64,000 nucleotides of DNA from Hydractinia symbiolongicarpus (taxonomy: Eukaryota; Cnidaria; Hydrozoa; Anthoathecata; Hydractiniidae). The position numbers and the translations under genes are program-made. The stretch covers positions 2,232,001 through 2,296,000 of the forward strand of contig NC_079882.1 in the NCBI RefSeq assembly GCF_029227915.1. The letters run 5' to 3'. Within the stretch, counting starts at the first letter, position 1. The number at the start of each line of letters is the position of its first letter. Below, one piece after another: positions 45,001-56,900 of this stretch. The notes beneath the pieces were generated by a model. The model made no database searches, was not told the DNA's origin, and saw only the letters and a program-made list of their open reading frames with translations.

Positions 45001-48000
45001 AAAGACACAAAATCAGTCAGATTGGAGTAATGTTCGAAACATACGAAATGAAATAAAAAAAGACACAAAACCAGTCAGACTGGAGTAATGTTCGAAACAT
45101 ACGAAATGAAATAAAAAAAGACACAAAACCAGTCAGACTGGAGTAATGTTCGAAACATATGAAATGAAATAAAAAAAGACACAAAACCAGTCAGACTAGA
45201 GTAATGTTCGAAACATATGAAATGAAATAAAAAAAGACACAAAATCAGTCAGATTGGAGTAATGTTCGAAACATACGAAATGAAATAAAAAAGACACAAA
45301 ACCAGTCAGACTAGAGTAATGTTCGAAACATACGAAATGAAATAAAAAAAGACACAACAAAAGTCAGATTGGAGTAATGTTCGAAACATATGAAATGAAA
45401 TAAAAAAAGACACAAAATCAGTCAGATTGGAGTAATGTTCGAAACATACGAAATGAAATAAAAAAAGACACAAAATCAGTCAGATTGGAGTAATGTTCGA
45501 AACATACGAAATGAAATAAAAAAAGACACAAAACCAGTCAGACTGGAGTAATGTTCGAAACATACGAAATGAAATAAAAAAAGACACAAAACCAGTTAGA
45601 CTGGAGTAATGTTTGAAATATGCGAAATGAAATAAAAAAAGACACAAAATCAGTCAGATTGGAGTAATGTTCGAAACATACGAAATGAAATAAAAAAAGA
45701 CACAAAATCAGTCAGACTGGAGTAATGTTCGAAACATACGAAATGAAATAAAAAAAGACACAAAAAAAGTCAGATTGGAGTAATGTTCGAAACATACGAA
45801 ATGAAATAAAAAAAGACACAAAACCAGTCAGACTAGAGTAATGTTCGAAACATATGAAATGAAATAAAAAAAGACACAAAACCAGTCAGACTGGAGTAAT
45901 GTTCGAAACATACGAAATGAAATAAAAAAAGACACAAAACCAGTTAGACTGGAGTAATGTTTGAAATATGCGAAATGAAATAAAAAAAGACACAAAATCA
46001 GTCAGATTGGAGTAATGTTCGAAACATACGAAATGAAATAAAAAAAGACACAAAATCAGTCAGACTGGAGTAATGTTCGAAACATATGAAATGAAATAAA
46101 AAAAGACACAAAACCAGTCAGACTAGAGTAATGTTCGAAACATATGAAATGAAATAAAAAAAGACACAAAATCAGTCAGATTGGAGTAATGTTCGAAACA
46201 TACGAAATGAAATAAAAAAGACACAAAACCAGTCAGACTAGAGTAATGTTCGAAACATATGAAATGAAATAAAAAAAGACACAAAAAAAGTCAGATTGGA
46301 GTAATGTTCGAAACATATGAAATGAAATAAAAAAAGACACAAAATCAGTCAGATTGGAGTAATGTTCGAAACATACGAAATGAAATAAAAAAAGACACAA
46401 AATCAGTCAGATTGGAGTAATGTTCGAAACATACGAAATGAAATAAAAAAAGACACAAAACCAGTCAGACTGGAGTAATGTTCGAAACATACGAAATGAA
46501 ATAAAAAAAGACACAAAACCAGTTAGACTGGAGTAATGTTTGAAATATGCGAAATGAAATAAAAAAAGACACAAAATCAGTCAGATTGGAGTAATGTTCG
46601 AAACATACGAAATGAAATAAAAAAAGACACAAAATCAGTCAGACTGGAGTAATGTTCGAAACATACGAAATGAAATAAAAAAAGACACAAAAAAAGTCAG
46701 ATTGGAGTAATGTTCGAAACATACGAAATGAAATAAAAAAAGACACAAAAAAAGTCAGATTGGAGTAATGTTCGAAACATATGAAATGAAATAAAAAAAG
46801 ACACAAAATCAGTCAGATTGGAGTAATGTTCGAAACATACGAAATGAAATAAAAAAGACACAAAACCAGTCAGACTGGAGTAATGTTCGAAACATATGAA
46901 ATGAAATAAAAAAAGACACAAAATCAGTCAGATTGGAGTAATGTTCGAAACATACGAAATGAAATAAAAAAAGACACAAAACCAGTCAGACTGGAGTAAT
47001 GTTCGAAACATACGAAATGAAATAAAAAAAGACACAAAATCAGTCAGATTGGAGTAATGTTCGAAACATACGAAATGAAATAAAAAAAGACACAAAATCA
47101 GTCAGATTGGAGTAATGTTCGAAACATACGAAATGAAATAAAAAAAGACACAAAATCAGTCAGATTGGAGTAATGTTCGAAACATACGAAATGAAATAAA
47201 AAAAGACACAAAACCAGTCAGACTGGAGTAATGTTCGAAACATACGAAATGAAATAAAAAAAGACACAAAACCAGTCAGACTGGAGTAATGTTCGAAACA
47301 TATGAAATGAAATAAAAAAAGACACAAAACCAGTCAGACTAGAGTAATGTTCGAAACATATGAAATGAAATAAAAAAAGACACAAAATCAGTCAGATTGG
47401 AGTAATGTTCGAAACATACGAAATGAAATAAAAAAGACACAAAACCAGTCAGACTAGAGTAATGTTCGAAACATACGAAATGAAATAAAAAAAGACACAA
47501 AAAAAGTCAGATTGGAGTAATGTTCGAAACATATGAAATGAAATAAAAAAAGACACAAAATCAGTCAGATTGGAGTAATGTTCGAAACATACGAAATGAA
47601 ATAAAAAAAGACACAAAATCAGTCAGATTGGAGTAATGTTCGAAACATACGAAATGAAATAAAAAAAGACACAAAACCAGTCAGACTGGAGTAATGTTCG
47701 AAACATACGAAATGAAATAAAAAAAGACACAAAACCAGTTAGACTGGAGTAATGTTTGAAATATGCGAAATGAAATAAAAAAAGACACAAAATCAGTCAG
47801 ATTGGAGTAATGTTCGAAACATACGAAATGAAATAAAAAAAGACACAAAATCAGTCAGACTGGAGTAATGTTCGAAACATACGAAATGAAATAAAAAAAG
47901 ACACAAAAAAAGTCAGATTGGAGTAATGTTCGAAACATACGAAATGAAATAAAAAAAGACACAAAACCAGTCAGACTAGAGTAATGTTCGAAACATATGA

Positions 48001-48824
48001 AATGAAATAAAAAAAAACACAAAATCAGTCAGATTGGAGTAATGTTCGAAACATACGAAATGAAATAAAAAAAGACACAAAACCAGTCAGACTGGAGTAA
48101 TGTTCGAAACATACGAAATGAAATAAAAAAAGACACAAAAAAAGTCAGATTGGAGTAATGTTCGAAACATATGAAATGAAATAAAAAAGACACAAAACCA
48201 GTCAGACTAGAGTAATGTTCGAAACATATGAAATGAAATAAAAAAAGACACAAAACCAGTCAGACTAGAGTAATGTTCGAAACATATGAAATGAAATAAA
48301 AAAAGACACAAAATCAGTCAGATTGGAGTAATGTTCGAAACATACGAAATGAAATAAAAAAAGACACAAAACCAGTCAGACTGGAGTAATGTTCGAAACA
48401 TATGAAATGAAATAAAAAAAGACACAAAACCAGTCAGACTGGAGTAATGTTCGAAACATACGAAATGAAATAAAAAAAGACACAAAACCAGTTTGACTGG
48501 AGTAATGTTCGAAACATACGAAATGAAATAAAAAAGACACAAAACCAGTCAGACTGGAGTAATGTTTGAAATATACGAAATGAAATAAAAAAAGACACAA
48601 AATCAGTCAGATTGGAGTAATGTTCGAAACATATGAAATGAAATAAAAAAAGACACAAAATCAGTCAGATTGGAGTAATGTTCGAAACATACGAAATGAA
48701 ATAAAAAAAGACACAAAATCAGTCAGATTGGAGTAATGTTCGAAACATATGAAATAAAATAAAAAAGACACAAAATCAGTCAGATTGGAGTAATGTTCGA
48801 AATATACGAAATGAAATAAAAAAA
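42001..48824. repeat. Satellite array, 57/58-bp unit, about 118 copies
   Basis: The unit contains CCAGTCAGACTGG, a 4-bp spacer, then ATGTTCGAAACAT, then AAATGAAATA, an A-run of 6 or 7, and GACACAAAA. Both 13-mers are palindromes with 1- or 3-nt centres. Unit length differs mainly by one A. Variant sites recur: TCAGTC or AAAGTC for CCAGTC; GATTGG or GACTAG for GACTGG; CATATG for CATACG; and a linked TTTGAAATATGCG form. Some substitutions look like CpG decay. Blocks near 44599 and 46742 match in variant order, with an offset of 2143 bp, so a roughly 37-unit segment was duplicated within the array. Edge units (42001; 48780-48824) are more diverged. Minus-strand frames through it are artefacts. 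Confidence 0.97.
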
Positions 48825-48880
48825 CGATTGCAAAATCCAGTTTTTTAAAACATGCATTGTCTTCGAAGCTTCTGAAGCAG

Positions 48881-48956
48881 GTGTGGAATACAATTCATCG
48901 AGTACTACATCTCAATCCAGGCTCAGATCAAATTGCTGAAGTTCTTTGTTGACGAG
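48881..48956 (+). CDS. Candidate exon right of the satellite
   Basis: TCTGAAGCAG|GTGTGG to GAG|GTTTCA encloses 76 nt open in the frame that continues the 41715-41777 exon (CGIQFIEYYISIQAQIKLLK). The donor is weak and no family is recognised; support comes only from phase and openness. Confidence 0.25.
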
Positions 48957-49049
48957 GTTTCAATCTGTCACATCATCGATTCTTCTATGAAGAACCAGAA
49001 ATTTTCAATCAATGAAAAACCTCGAAAATCGCTGAAATAGTAAAATAAA

Positions 49050-49750
49050 CTCTTTATCACTATTAGCTAATAACTTAACGCATCGTCGTCAGTATGTTCA
49101 ATAACTTTTCTGAATTCTGATAGACATGAACTCAGTTTATTAGCCATAAAGTTATTTACCTGTTTGAGAACAAGCCTCTCAAAAACCTTTGATAGATTAA
49201 GCTTACGGGTCGATAATTTTGCTTGTCATTGCGATCCCCTTTTTTGTAAATAGGTATAACCTACGCTAGTTTCAGCTCATTAGGAAAAATACAATTTTCA
49301 AAACAAAAATTTATAATAAAAGTGAGATAGGGCGTTATTATATCAATGCATAATTTAAGTAAATAAAGAGGAAAATCATTAACAGGAGAAGACTTTTTCG
49401 ATTCCATATCACGTATTATTTCATTCACATCATTTTCAGAAACAGGCTTGAATTGAAACATTTCTGTGACTTCTACACGTTTCCAAATTTCGATTACGCT
49501 CAGGTGATTTTCGTGTGCTTTTATTGCATCTTCTACAGAGTTGATATTCGCTTCGTTTGCATTTGCTTTAGTGGGTAATGAGGATATAATATCTGCAAAA
49601 TAGTGATTGAATACTTCACAGACATCTTTATTCTTTTTGACGATTTCTTCATTTTCAATGAGAGTTATCTTATTCGGGTGATAGAGATATTTGAAAATAA
49701 GGGTTTCGTTGACTTCCAGAATTTTTTGCTATCAGCTATGTTAGACGTAT
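49050..49750 (-). mobile_element. Decayed LINE, minus strand
   Basis: A long minus-strand frame (about 49750 down to 49261) covers the ORF2 linker and the RT start: EVFNHYFADIISSLPTKA, FKPVSENDVNEIIRDMESKK, FCFENCIFPNELKLA. After a stop come VIPIYKKGDR and NYRPVS. After a frameshift come LNLSKVFERLVLKQ and NKLSSCLSEFRK. The RT catalytic core is absent. Confidence 0.8.
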
Positions 49751-50900
49751 CTAAATTACGTATCTAACGTATCTAATTGTCAGACGTATCTAAACTGTTC
49801 ATCGAAAGTACATGGTCCTATACATTTTCTTGATCACCGTTTCAAGCTCTACACAATAGCAACAACAGTTTAGGAATGTATGAAAAAAGCTTTGTTCATT
49901 GACAGACCATTGCTGAAGTCAGCAAAAATTTTAAATCTTTACATCTCCTTAAACGTTCGTTTAATGCGCATCTTCATATATATTATGCTGATAAGCATTT
50001 CAGGTTGTACACAATATAGGCAACGGTTAATTTTTTGTTAATTTTTTCCATCATTGTTGACATCATCAAAATTTAAATAGTTCTTTATTGTTTCTCTGCC
50101 TAAATGGATTTCACCACGGGCTGTCTGTCTTTCTATAAGCAAATTTAAAAACCGGGATTTTTGAATCGAAAACGTCAATATAATTGAGCCTAAAATTATA
50201 GTATTAAATCCCGTACAAGCAGATTTTGTTACTTCTTGTGAACAAGCGACAAGGATGCGTAAAAGAGTTATGCGAGAAATATGAATTTCTACGAAAACGA
50301 CCAGTAGTAAAAATATCATCGTATTGATAACCGTACTTATTAACTGCTAGAAAACGAGGCTAGCAAGTCGAAATTAAAAAAGAAAAACAAATATCCCGCA
50401 TTTAATCAATCATTTTTAAAAAAAGATACCGAAAGTGACATTAATTGCGTTGTAAAATGCAGAAGTAAAAATTAATTAGGCAATATAATGTTAAAATGAG
50501 TTTTAAACATGTCTGAATATACTAATTACAGTTTCGCATTTTTTCTGGAATGCATGAAATGTTTTTTGTTTTGTGTTGTTTTTTCATCATGAGTTTGAAT
50601 GGACAGACAAAACTTTTTTTTACCTCACCAAGGCACAATACACCAATCCGGTCTCCCAGAACTGTGCCAGACCAAGAATTTAGGGGAAAGTTAGTGTACA
50701 CAAACTTTCAGCACCTTTGGCTAGATTTGCAGCTCAAGCTGCGAAATGTTATTGTTATTTTTTGTTGCAGCTTTCATTTTATGTTATAAGTTGGCCTTGT
50801 ACGTATGTGTTTGCGTATGTATGTCGCATGGATAAAAGTCTCAAGCGAAAAGTTGTTTTTACTTGTAGTTGCAGTATTCATTTTAAGTTATAATTTTGCC
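49751..50900. other. Intergenic
   Basis: Starts with a short run of ACGTATCTAA repeats (about 49745-49800). The 93-aa minus frame at 50038-50319 has a hydrophobic start but is not recognised. Plus frames here are unrecognised. Confidence 0.35.
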
Positions 50901-51068
50901 ATGGATTACGATACTGTTAATAAAGTGAATGTGGATGAGTTAACGATGTTCCTCAGGTCTCGCGGTTTAGGAATTTTAGATAGAAAGGCCGAATTGGTTG
51001 CTAGAATGTTTGTTGTTGCTGAGACTAAGGTTAAAAGGTTAACCTATGCATTTCAAGCCAAACCCTGA
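50901..51068 (+). pseudogene. SAP-domain fragment of a SAP/YqaJ-type gene
   Basis: From ATG 50901, residues of about 8-42 (VNKVNVDELTMFLRSRGLGI, then RKAELVARMFV) fit the SAP motif, a helix-loop-helix DNA-binding domain with Leu, RGL and Lys/Glu-Leu positions. The frame stops after 55 aa. The YqaJ-like piece downstream (51370-51580) suggests that both derive from one protein of the kind found in many cnidarian genomes, now decayed or split by introns. Confidence 0.6.
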
Positions 51069-51369
51069 TCCCAATCATTTATTGTCTAGTTAAATTTGTT
51101 GTCTAGTTGGGTTACAACTAGACAACAAATTCAAAAGAAGGTAAAACCTGATAGGGTAAAAAAGTATATTTTATTCGTGATGATTTAAGTAAACGTGGAA
51201 AAAAGACCAGAGCATTAGTTACAACACTAAAAATGCTGTAACTACAACACGCTCAGAGTCAAAGTAAAGCCAATTTATGTACAAGATATTTCGAACAGTT
51301 AAATTGTCTTTATCAGATAGATTGTGGATAGCTTGTGAGAAACTTGTTACTGTTGATGATGTGTAATTG

Positions 51370-51580
51370 ATGTACGATTCAAAGGAGTCTTTCTATTTAA
51401 ATTTAAACCAAAATTTAACACGAGAGGTCATTAAAAAAATAGAATCGGCAACAGAAGGTCAAAGCGACAACAGCTCGTGGTTTGCATGTCAAAAAAGGTG
51501 TTATAACTGGTTCAAAAGGACACGAGGTTAAAACAAAAATAAAAAACAGTTTAAGAAATGGTTCAACTAGAAAAACGGAG
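51370..51580 (+). pseudogene. YqaJ-type recombinase fragment, frameshifted
   Basis: From ATG 51370, SKESFYLNLNQNLTREVIKK is followed by IESATEGQSDNSSWFACQKR, the N-terminal motif of YqaJ-like exonuclease/recombinase domains (ExxTxxQSxxxxW). The following VITGSKGHEV, equivalent to the RITASKxHEV motif, is only readable after a shift of frame at about 51512. In phages YqaJ is a recombination exonuclease; animal copies are element-associated. Confidence 0.55.
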
Positions 51581-51773
51581 TGATAAAACAGAGCACTGGA
51601 AGCCCTTATTATCTACATCCAGTGAGTTTTACAACCATTATACAAGTAACTGATGTTGATTTAAAAAATGATTTAAGTTTTGTACAATTGTGAGTATAAG
51701 CAACTCCTTAAACTAAAAAACCAAAACATGAAACAAACTAAAACTCGTAGAAAAATAAAACTGCAATGACTTC

Positions 51774-51924
51774 TTCATACCACCCCCTGTCCATATTAGC
51801 AATCCAGTTAAAGTAATGAAGACATCTCTACCAGGCGAGGTTAGAGATGACCCAGTTGATGTTTTACCTTATTCAGACAACGAAGACGGAGAGATTGAAG
51901 ATAGAGATGAAAAGAGACATTTTT
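51774..51924 (+). pseudogene. Possible C-terminal piece of the SAP/YqaJ relic
   Basis: An open stretch without ATG: PPPVHISNPVKVMKTSLPGE, then an acidic tail (SDNEDGEIEDRDE) and a stop. Its position after the YqaJ fragment suggests that it belonged to the same gene; no domain is recognised. Confidence 0.25.
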
Positions 51925-52228
51925 GATGTTCGTGTATTTAAAACTCGTTTCACAATACATAATTTGGCCAAAGACAAGCACAAAAAGAACGTTTATTTTT
52001 ATCTAGCCACATGTGTATAAATTACATTATTTTTGGCAAAAGACAATCGCTGACACTCCTCATGTCTAACGGTATGACCTCCTAAGAAGAAAATCCATAG
52101 GAGATTCAGGTTTAAATCTTGGCAGAAGTTTCAAATACTTAATTGCAGAAAACAATAAGTAAAATTTTCGCAATTTATTTTACTTTAAAATTCCAATTTG
52201 TAATAATCGTTTTATTAGGTGTTCAAAA

Positions 52229-52808
52229 TTCTTCTTCTTCTTCTTCTTCTTCTTCTTCTTCTTCTTCTTCTTCTTCTTCTTCTTCTTCTTCTTCTTCTTC
52301 TTCTTCTTCTTCTTCTTCTTCTTCTTCTTCTTCTTCTTCTTCTTCTTCTTCTTCTTCTTCTTCTTCTTCTTCTTCTTCTTCTTCTTCTTCTTCTTCTTCT
52401 TCTTCTTCTTCTTCTTCTTCTTCTTCTTCTTCTTCTTCTTCTTCTTCTTCTTCTTCTTCTTCTTCTTCTTCTTCTTCTTCTTCTTCTTCTTCTTCTTCTT
52501 CTTCTTCTTCTTCTTCTTCTTCTTCTTCTTCTTCTTCTTCTTCTTCTTCTTCTTCTTCTTCTTCTTCTTCTTCTTCTTCTTCTTCTTCTTCTTCTTCTTC
52601 TTCTTCTTCTTCTTCTTCTTCTTCTTCTTCTTCTTCTTCTTCTTCTTCTTCTTCTTCTTCTTCTTCTTCTTCTTCTTCTTCTTCTTCTTCTTCTTCTTCT
52701 TCTTCTTCTTCTTCTTCTTCTTCTTCTTCTTCTTCTTCTTCTTCTTCTTCTTCTTCTTCTTCTTCTTCTTCTTCTTCTTCTTCTTCTTCTTCTTCTTTTT
52801 CTTCTTCT
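52229..52808. repeat. (TTC)n / (GAA)n microsatellite
   Basis: About 580 bp, nearly 193 repeats, pure except for one short interruption near 52796. It gives poly-Ser, poly-Leu and poly-Glu frames on the two strands, which are not genes. Long GAA/TTC tracts can form triplex DNA. Confidence 0.98.
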
Positions 52809-53559
52809 GTTAATGGCATGGATACGAAGGCTACATTTTTTTGCACGTTCTGAGCTTTAACTTTTGCACTGGGGGTACACTGAGTGTACAATAGCTTAAC
52901 ATAACTACTTCTCTAATATGAAAACCCCCATCAGCCATGATTCCATCCCAAAAATCTAAATCTTTAGGTCATTCAGTGAACAGCTCAGTATGATCAATAA
53001 TTCAACGTATTGCGATGACCAGCCTCGATATATATTTTAGGTAAATGGTCTCTGATAGCTTACAGTGGAAGCCAGTTGATAAGAGCGTCACCAAGAAGAA
53101 TTCCCAACAGTCTTGTTCAAGTTTTAAAATCTCTTAGCCAGAACTTCATTTAACAACACCAATCTCATTCTTATGAAGTTAAAAGAAACTCATTTTTACT
53201 GGAAAGTTTTATGTCTTGAGAAAGTCTTTCTAACTTTGTTGAAAACTATATGGGACTTGGCACCTCTCCAGTAGTTGACTTTCGACCAGAGAGGTTCGAT
53301 CAAGGATAAGTCCACCAATTGTTGTAATACCGCTGTAAAAGTTCATTTTTTATCGCTTGAAATCCTTCTCCCAAATAAATGCTTTGGCTGTGTTACAGGA
53401 GATAAAAATGATTCACTCTGGGAGATGGTAAGCAACTAAAATCACTGGGTGTTGTCGAGCTACAGGGTTTATCAAACAAAGAATTGGCATCATCAGTTAA
53501 TGAAAATCTTCTCCTTTTTGGACAAGGTACGATGACAAAATAGTGCTCGTCGCTGATTC
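52809..53559. other. Unresolved, possibly transposase remains
   Basis: Minus-strand conceptual pieces such as ITTIGGLILDRTSLVESQLL are broken by stops. It may be the body of the THAP-type element whose N-terminus is at 53560-53923. Not firmly identifiable. Confidence 0.3.
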
Positions 53560-53923
53560 AATAAACTTGTGTTAGACCAAAGATGCAAGGAAGGATCATG
53601 GTGCAAAGGTGTTGGCTCCCCTTCAACAAAATGAAGTGAGAAAACTCAATCACTTGGTTTTGGTATCCAAGGACAATTCTTTGCAGTGGTTTTTTTAATT
53701 AATTTATATCAGTTTAATTTTAATCTTAGTATAATTTGGGCCCGGGAAAACAATACAATAAAACGCATAAGGAGCCTGCTCTTTCTTTCTCAGAATGTAC
53801 ATCGCATTCTGAATTCAACGACTTGTCAAGTTCTTTTTTATTATTAAAACACTTGAGGACAGCACATTGTGATGAATCCATGCTAAATGCAGCGACAAAA
53901 TAACCCAAATGCACCAAAATCAC
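53560..53923 (-). pseudogene. THAP-domain relic (element-type)
   Basis: Minus-strand frame 53923-53726 has MDSSQCAVLKCFNNKKELDK, ECDVHSEKERAG and YCFPGPK, matching the first part of an element-type THAP finger. After an AT-rich interruption, the end of the domain is readable at about 53690-53570: NCPWIPKPSD (a stop), then HFVEGEPTPLHHDPSLHLW. The CxxH Cys position is lost (SLHF). THAP fingers are DNA-binding modules of P/Kolobok-type transposases and of cellular regulators. The stop and insertion mark this as decayed. Confidence 0.6.
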
Positions 53924-56900
53924 TTTCTTTACGACAAAAACAAATTCTTTTTAAGCCTTCTTGCGTACACAAAGCAAATTCTTGTGTGCGCTGACTTTGC
54001 TCTAGACCCCCAACCACGCATAAAATTATAATGGGGCGCAAATGTCGGATTGGTAACGCATGTTGCTTTGCGTGTCATTGAACATAAAGTGAGGACTGGA
54101 CTAAACAAAGTAAAATATTTACTAGTGTGAATAGTAAATAAATGGGTGAATTTCTTTGCAGTTTTTCTGGAATGTAACTGCCGACCTTAGTTTAATTGGA
54201 GAATGGATTACAGAATGTCGACAATCTAGATGGTAAATTACGCAATAAGTAATTGCATTATTTGTTTAGTAATGTTGGAAGACTATCAAAACAAAGATTG
54301 AAAAGAGTTTCAACCATTAACAGGGTAACCACCACGGAGTAATTTTTTAAATGGGGCCTCCGTAGATGAAGGACTGTTCAGAAAAATGCTTTTTTTAAAA
54401 GATTGTTTTTGGCCTATGATGCATATGTTATTTTTAGCAACTTACTTCATTTTACCCGAAATAATAAAAATTGGTATTACGAAACAATAAACAAACTTTC
54501 TATTGTCAGGATGACAGAACAAATCAAAACTGGAGACTAACAGAACCGTTAATCAAATTTTTTAAAATTCTCACAAAGAATAATTGTTTGTCTTTGAGTG
54601 TTGACATACCCGAGCGTCAAGTTGAAAAGCCGAAATTGACAAACTCATTAGCACAGCGCAGCTACTAATGAAAACATATTATCCGTTTGTCGTTTTTTGA
54701 TTATGGTAAAGTGGAGAGGAAATTGCAGCATTTTGTAATTTTATATATATTTCTTATTGTTGTGAACATTTTTAATTTTCTTTTAAATTTGAAACATGAG
54801 TGTGCAAAATATATAACAGGGCACTTGATGCTGGACAGGAAAAATAACACATACAATTAATTCCTGTTTTTCAAATTGAAATGAAACAGTATTTTGGTTT
54901 TATCAGACAATAGAAAGAATTCCGCTAATTGTCGATAATTAATTTTTAACTGTTAAGTTCCATATTTATTCCTTTTATTAGTGTACCTTTAGTTTTTATA
55001 CAATAAGCTTCTCAAAAAAGATTAATTAAAAACCAAAATACATTGTCTTGTTTACTTCATCTCCGTAAAAATGCAAACAAACACAGTAAAGTATGTTTTG
55101 ATAAATAGTTACAGGAAATACGGTGGAAATAACGTGTTTGATGTTCAATGTTTACGTTTTACAAAACAAGCATCAAAGGAAATGAAATATCTTTTAATTG
55201 ATAAATGATTTTAGTTGCGTGGGTCTGCTCAAGGTGGTTTAATGTCTTTTTAAACCTACTTGGTCTGCTACTGGATGGTTAGAGAAATACATAGCAATGC
55301 ATTCTTGATGCTAAAATTGGGTTGATGGAAACCACAAAATTGGGTTGATGGAAACCACAAAACAGTTCTGAACTTCATCTTTCTTTTTTTTTAAATTCTC
55401 TTTTTTGTGCACTAACTAGCGTGTTCTGTTAAGGTTGCGTCTACAATACCACCCATATAATACTTTTTAGTGCTTTTAATGAAAACTAAATTGAGGTCTG
55501 TTTTATCTTTGACATCATCTGACCCGTTAAAACATTAGCCATCTTAACGAGAATGGTTGAATATGGGTTATATTTAGGTACGTTTAAATTCTTTCTAACG
55601 ATTTTAGCATTTAATTTTTATCGTCAAAAGTTGAAGCTGTTGGAAATATAGCTCTTGCAAGATCGGAATTTTCCGCCTGTAACAAAATGTTTAAAGCATC
55701 GCCTTACCCGTTAAAAATTGATCGTGGGAATTTTCTACAAATCTGCAAAGATACTCTCTTGTGGAGAAAAAAGTGCAAAAATAACCCGATTAACTGAACG
55801 AATGTCAAATCCTAATTTTTGCTTTGATGTTATTTTATTCAGACTTAAATCTAGACTTCTATTTTCCTACCTACCATGTCTTCTAGCTTTGCACAGTAGG
55901 AGAATGGAGCTGTTTTTAATTCTCTTATAGTTGTGTTAAAACCTCTTGAGAATAGGTCAAACAAGAGCGTCTTAAATGCACAGGAAGTCCTGTGAAAAAG
56001 CTAAAATTTAAGAAGAATATGCGCTTAAAAGTTTACAAAAGGAGAAACCTTGTTGTGATCATCACGTGATGGATTTAACTGTTTAAATAAATAACACTTT
56101 TTGATATTATACGAAGATTAGACCTTACCGTTATAATTTCCTATAATCGCCTTAACACATCGTATGTTAATTCAAATAAAACTTCTTACTTTCAAAAAAT
56201 TGTCGTGTTGTCTATCTTCAGTTTTACACGAGCAAGCTAACATAATTTCTGATACAATTGTAGACGTCGTTGACTATTTTCCGACACTCGTACGTCGTTG
56301 CACGTTGTATGCATAATCATTTATCTTTCTACACGTCAAAGCAATTACGCATGCTATTAATACACTTTGATACGACAGATAATTTCTTATGACACTAAGT
56401 GACGTATACAAGTGACGTTTTTAATCTGTTTAACGTATCATGTTTACACGTCAAACGTCATTTAGCGCTGAACTGTTTTCTCATTAAGCAGTAATTAATT
56501 CTCCCACAAGCTTGATAGCAATCTGTTGAAATTCTGTGAACTCCCTTGAGCAACATGAATATAAACATACAAGTTTTTAGCCAACATACAAGGTTTTAGC
56601 CAAGTAAAGGTTGTATCGCTAGTCGCTGAATAATCTCAGGTTATGTCTCGCTTGACAGTACACATGTGTGCCACTTGTAGTCTTTTGGCAATTTTTGGGT
56701 TTTTTTTTAATTCTGGTTTTTCTCCTTTTGGGTATTTTCTTAGTGAGCACGCTACTGAGGTGATGCAAAGTATTCTTCGAGTTTGACACTTTTGTTCTTG
56801 TGAATCATATTTCAGTTATTTCATATACTTCTGATTTTTTGTTCCGGAGATGCTTTTAACGCTGAAACTTGGAACTTTCAGATTATATGACATGTTGCGA

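Noticed and set aside
42001-48824. CRISPR-like array or a family of 74-131 aa proteins on the minus strand
   Set aside because: There are no unique spacers; the whole unit repeats. The frames exist only because runs of 57-bp units (6 A's) keep phase, and they shift at each 58-bp unit.
52143-52891. Long poly-Ser, poly-Leu and poly-Glu frames
   Set aside because: They are translations of the (TTC)n microsatellite in different frames.
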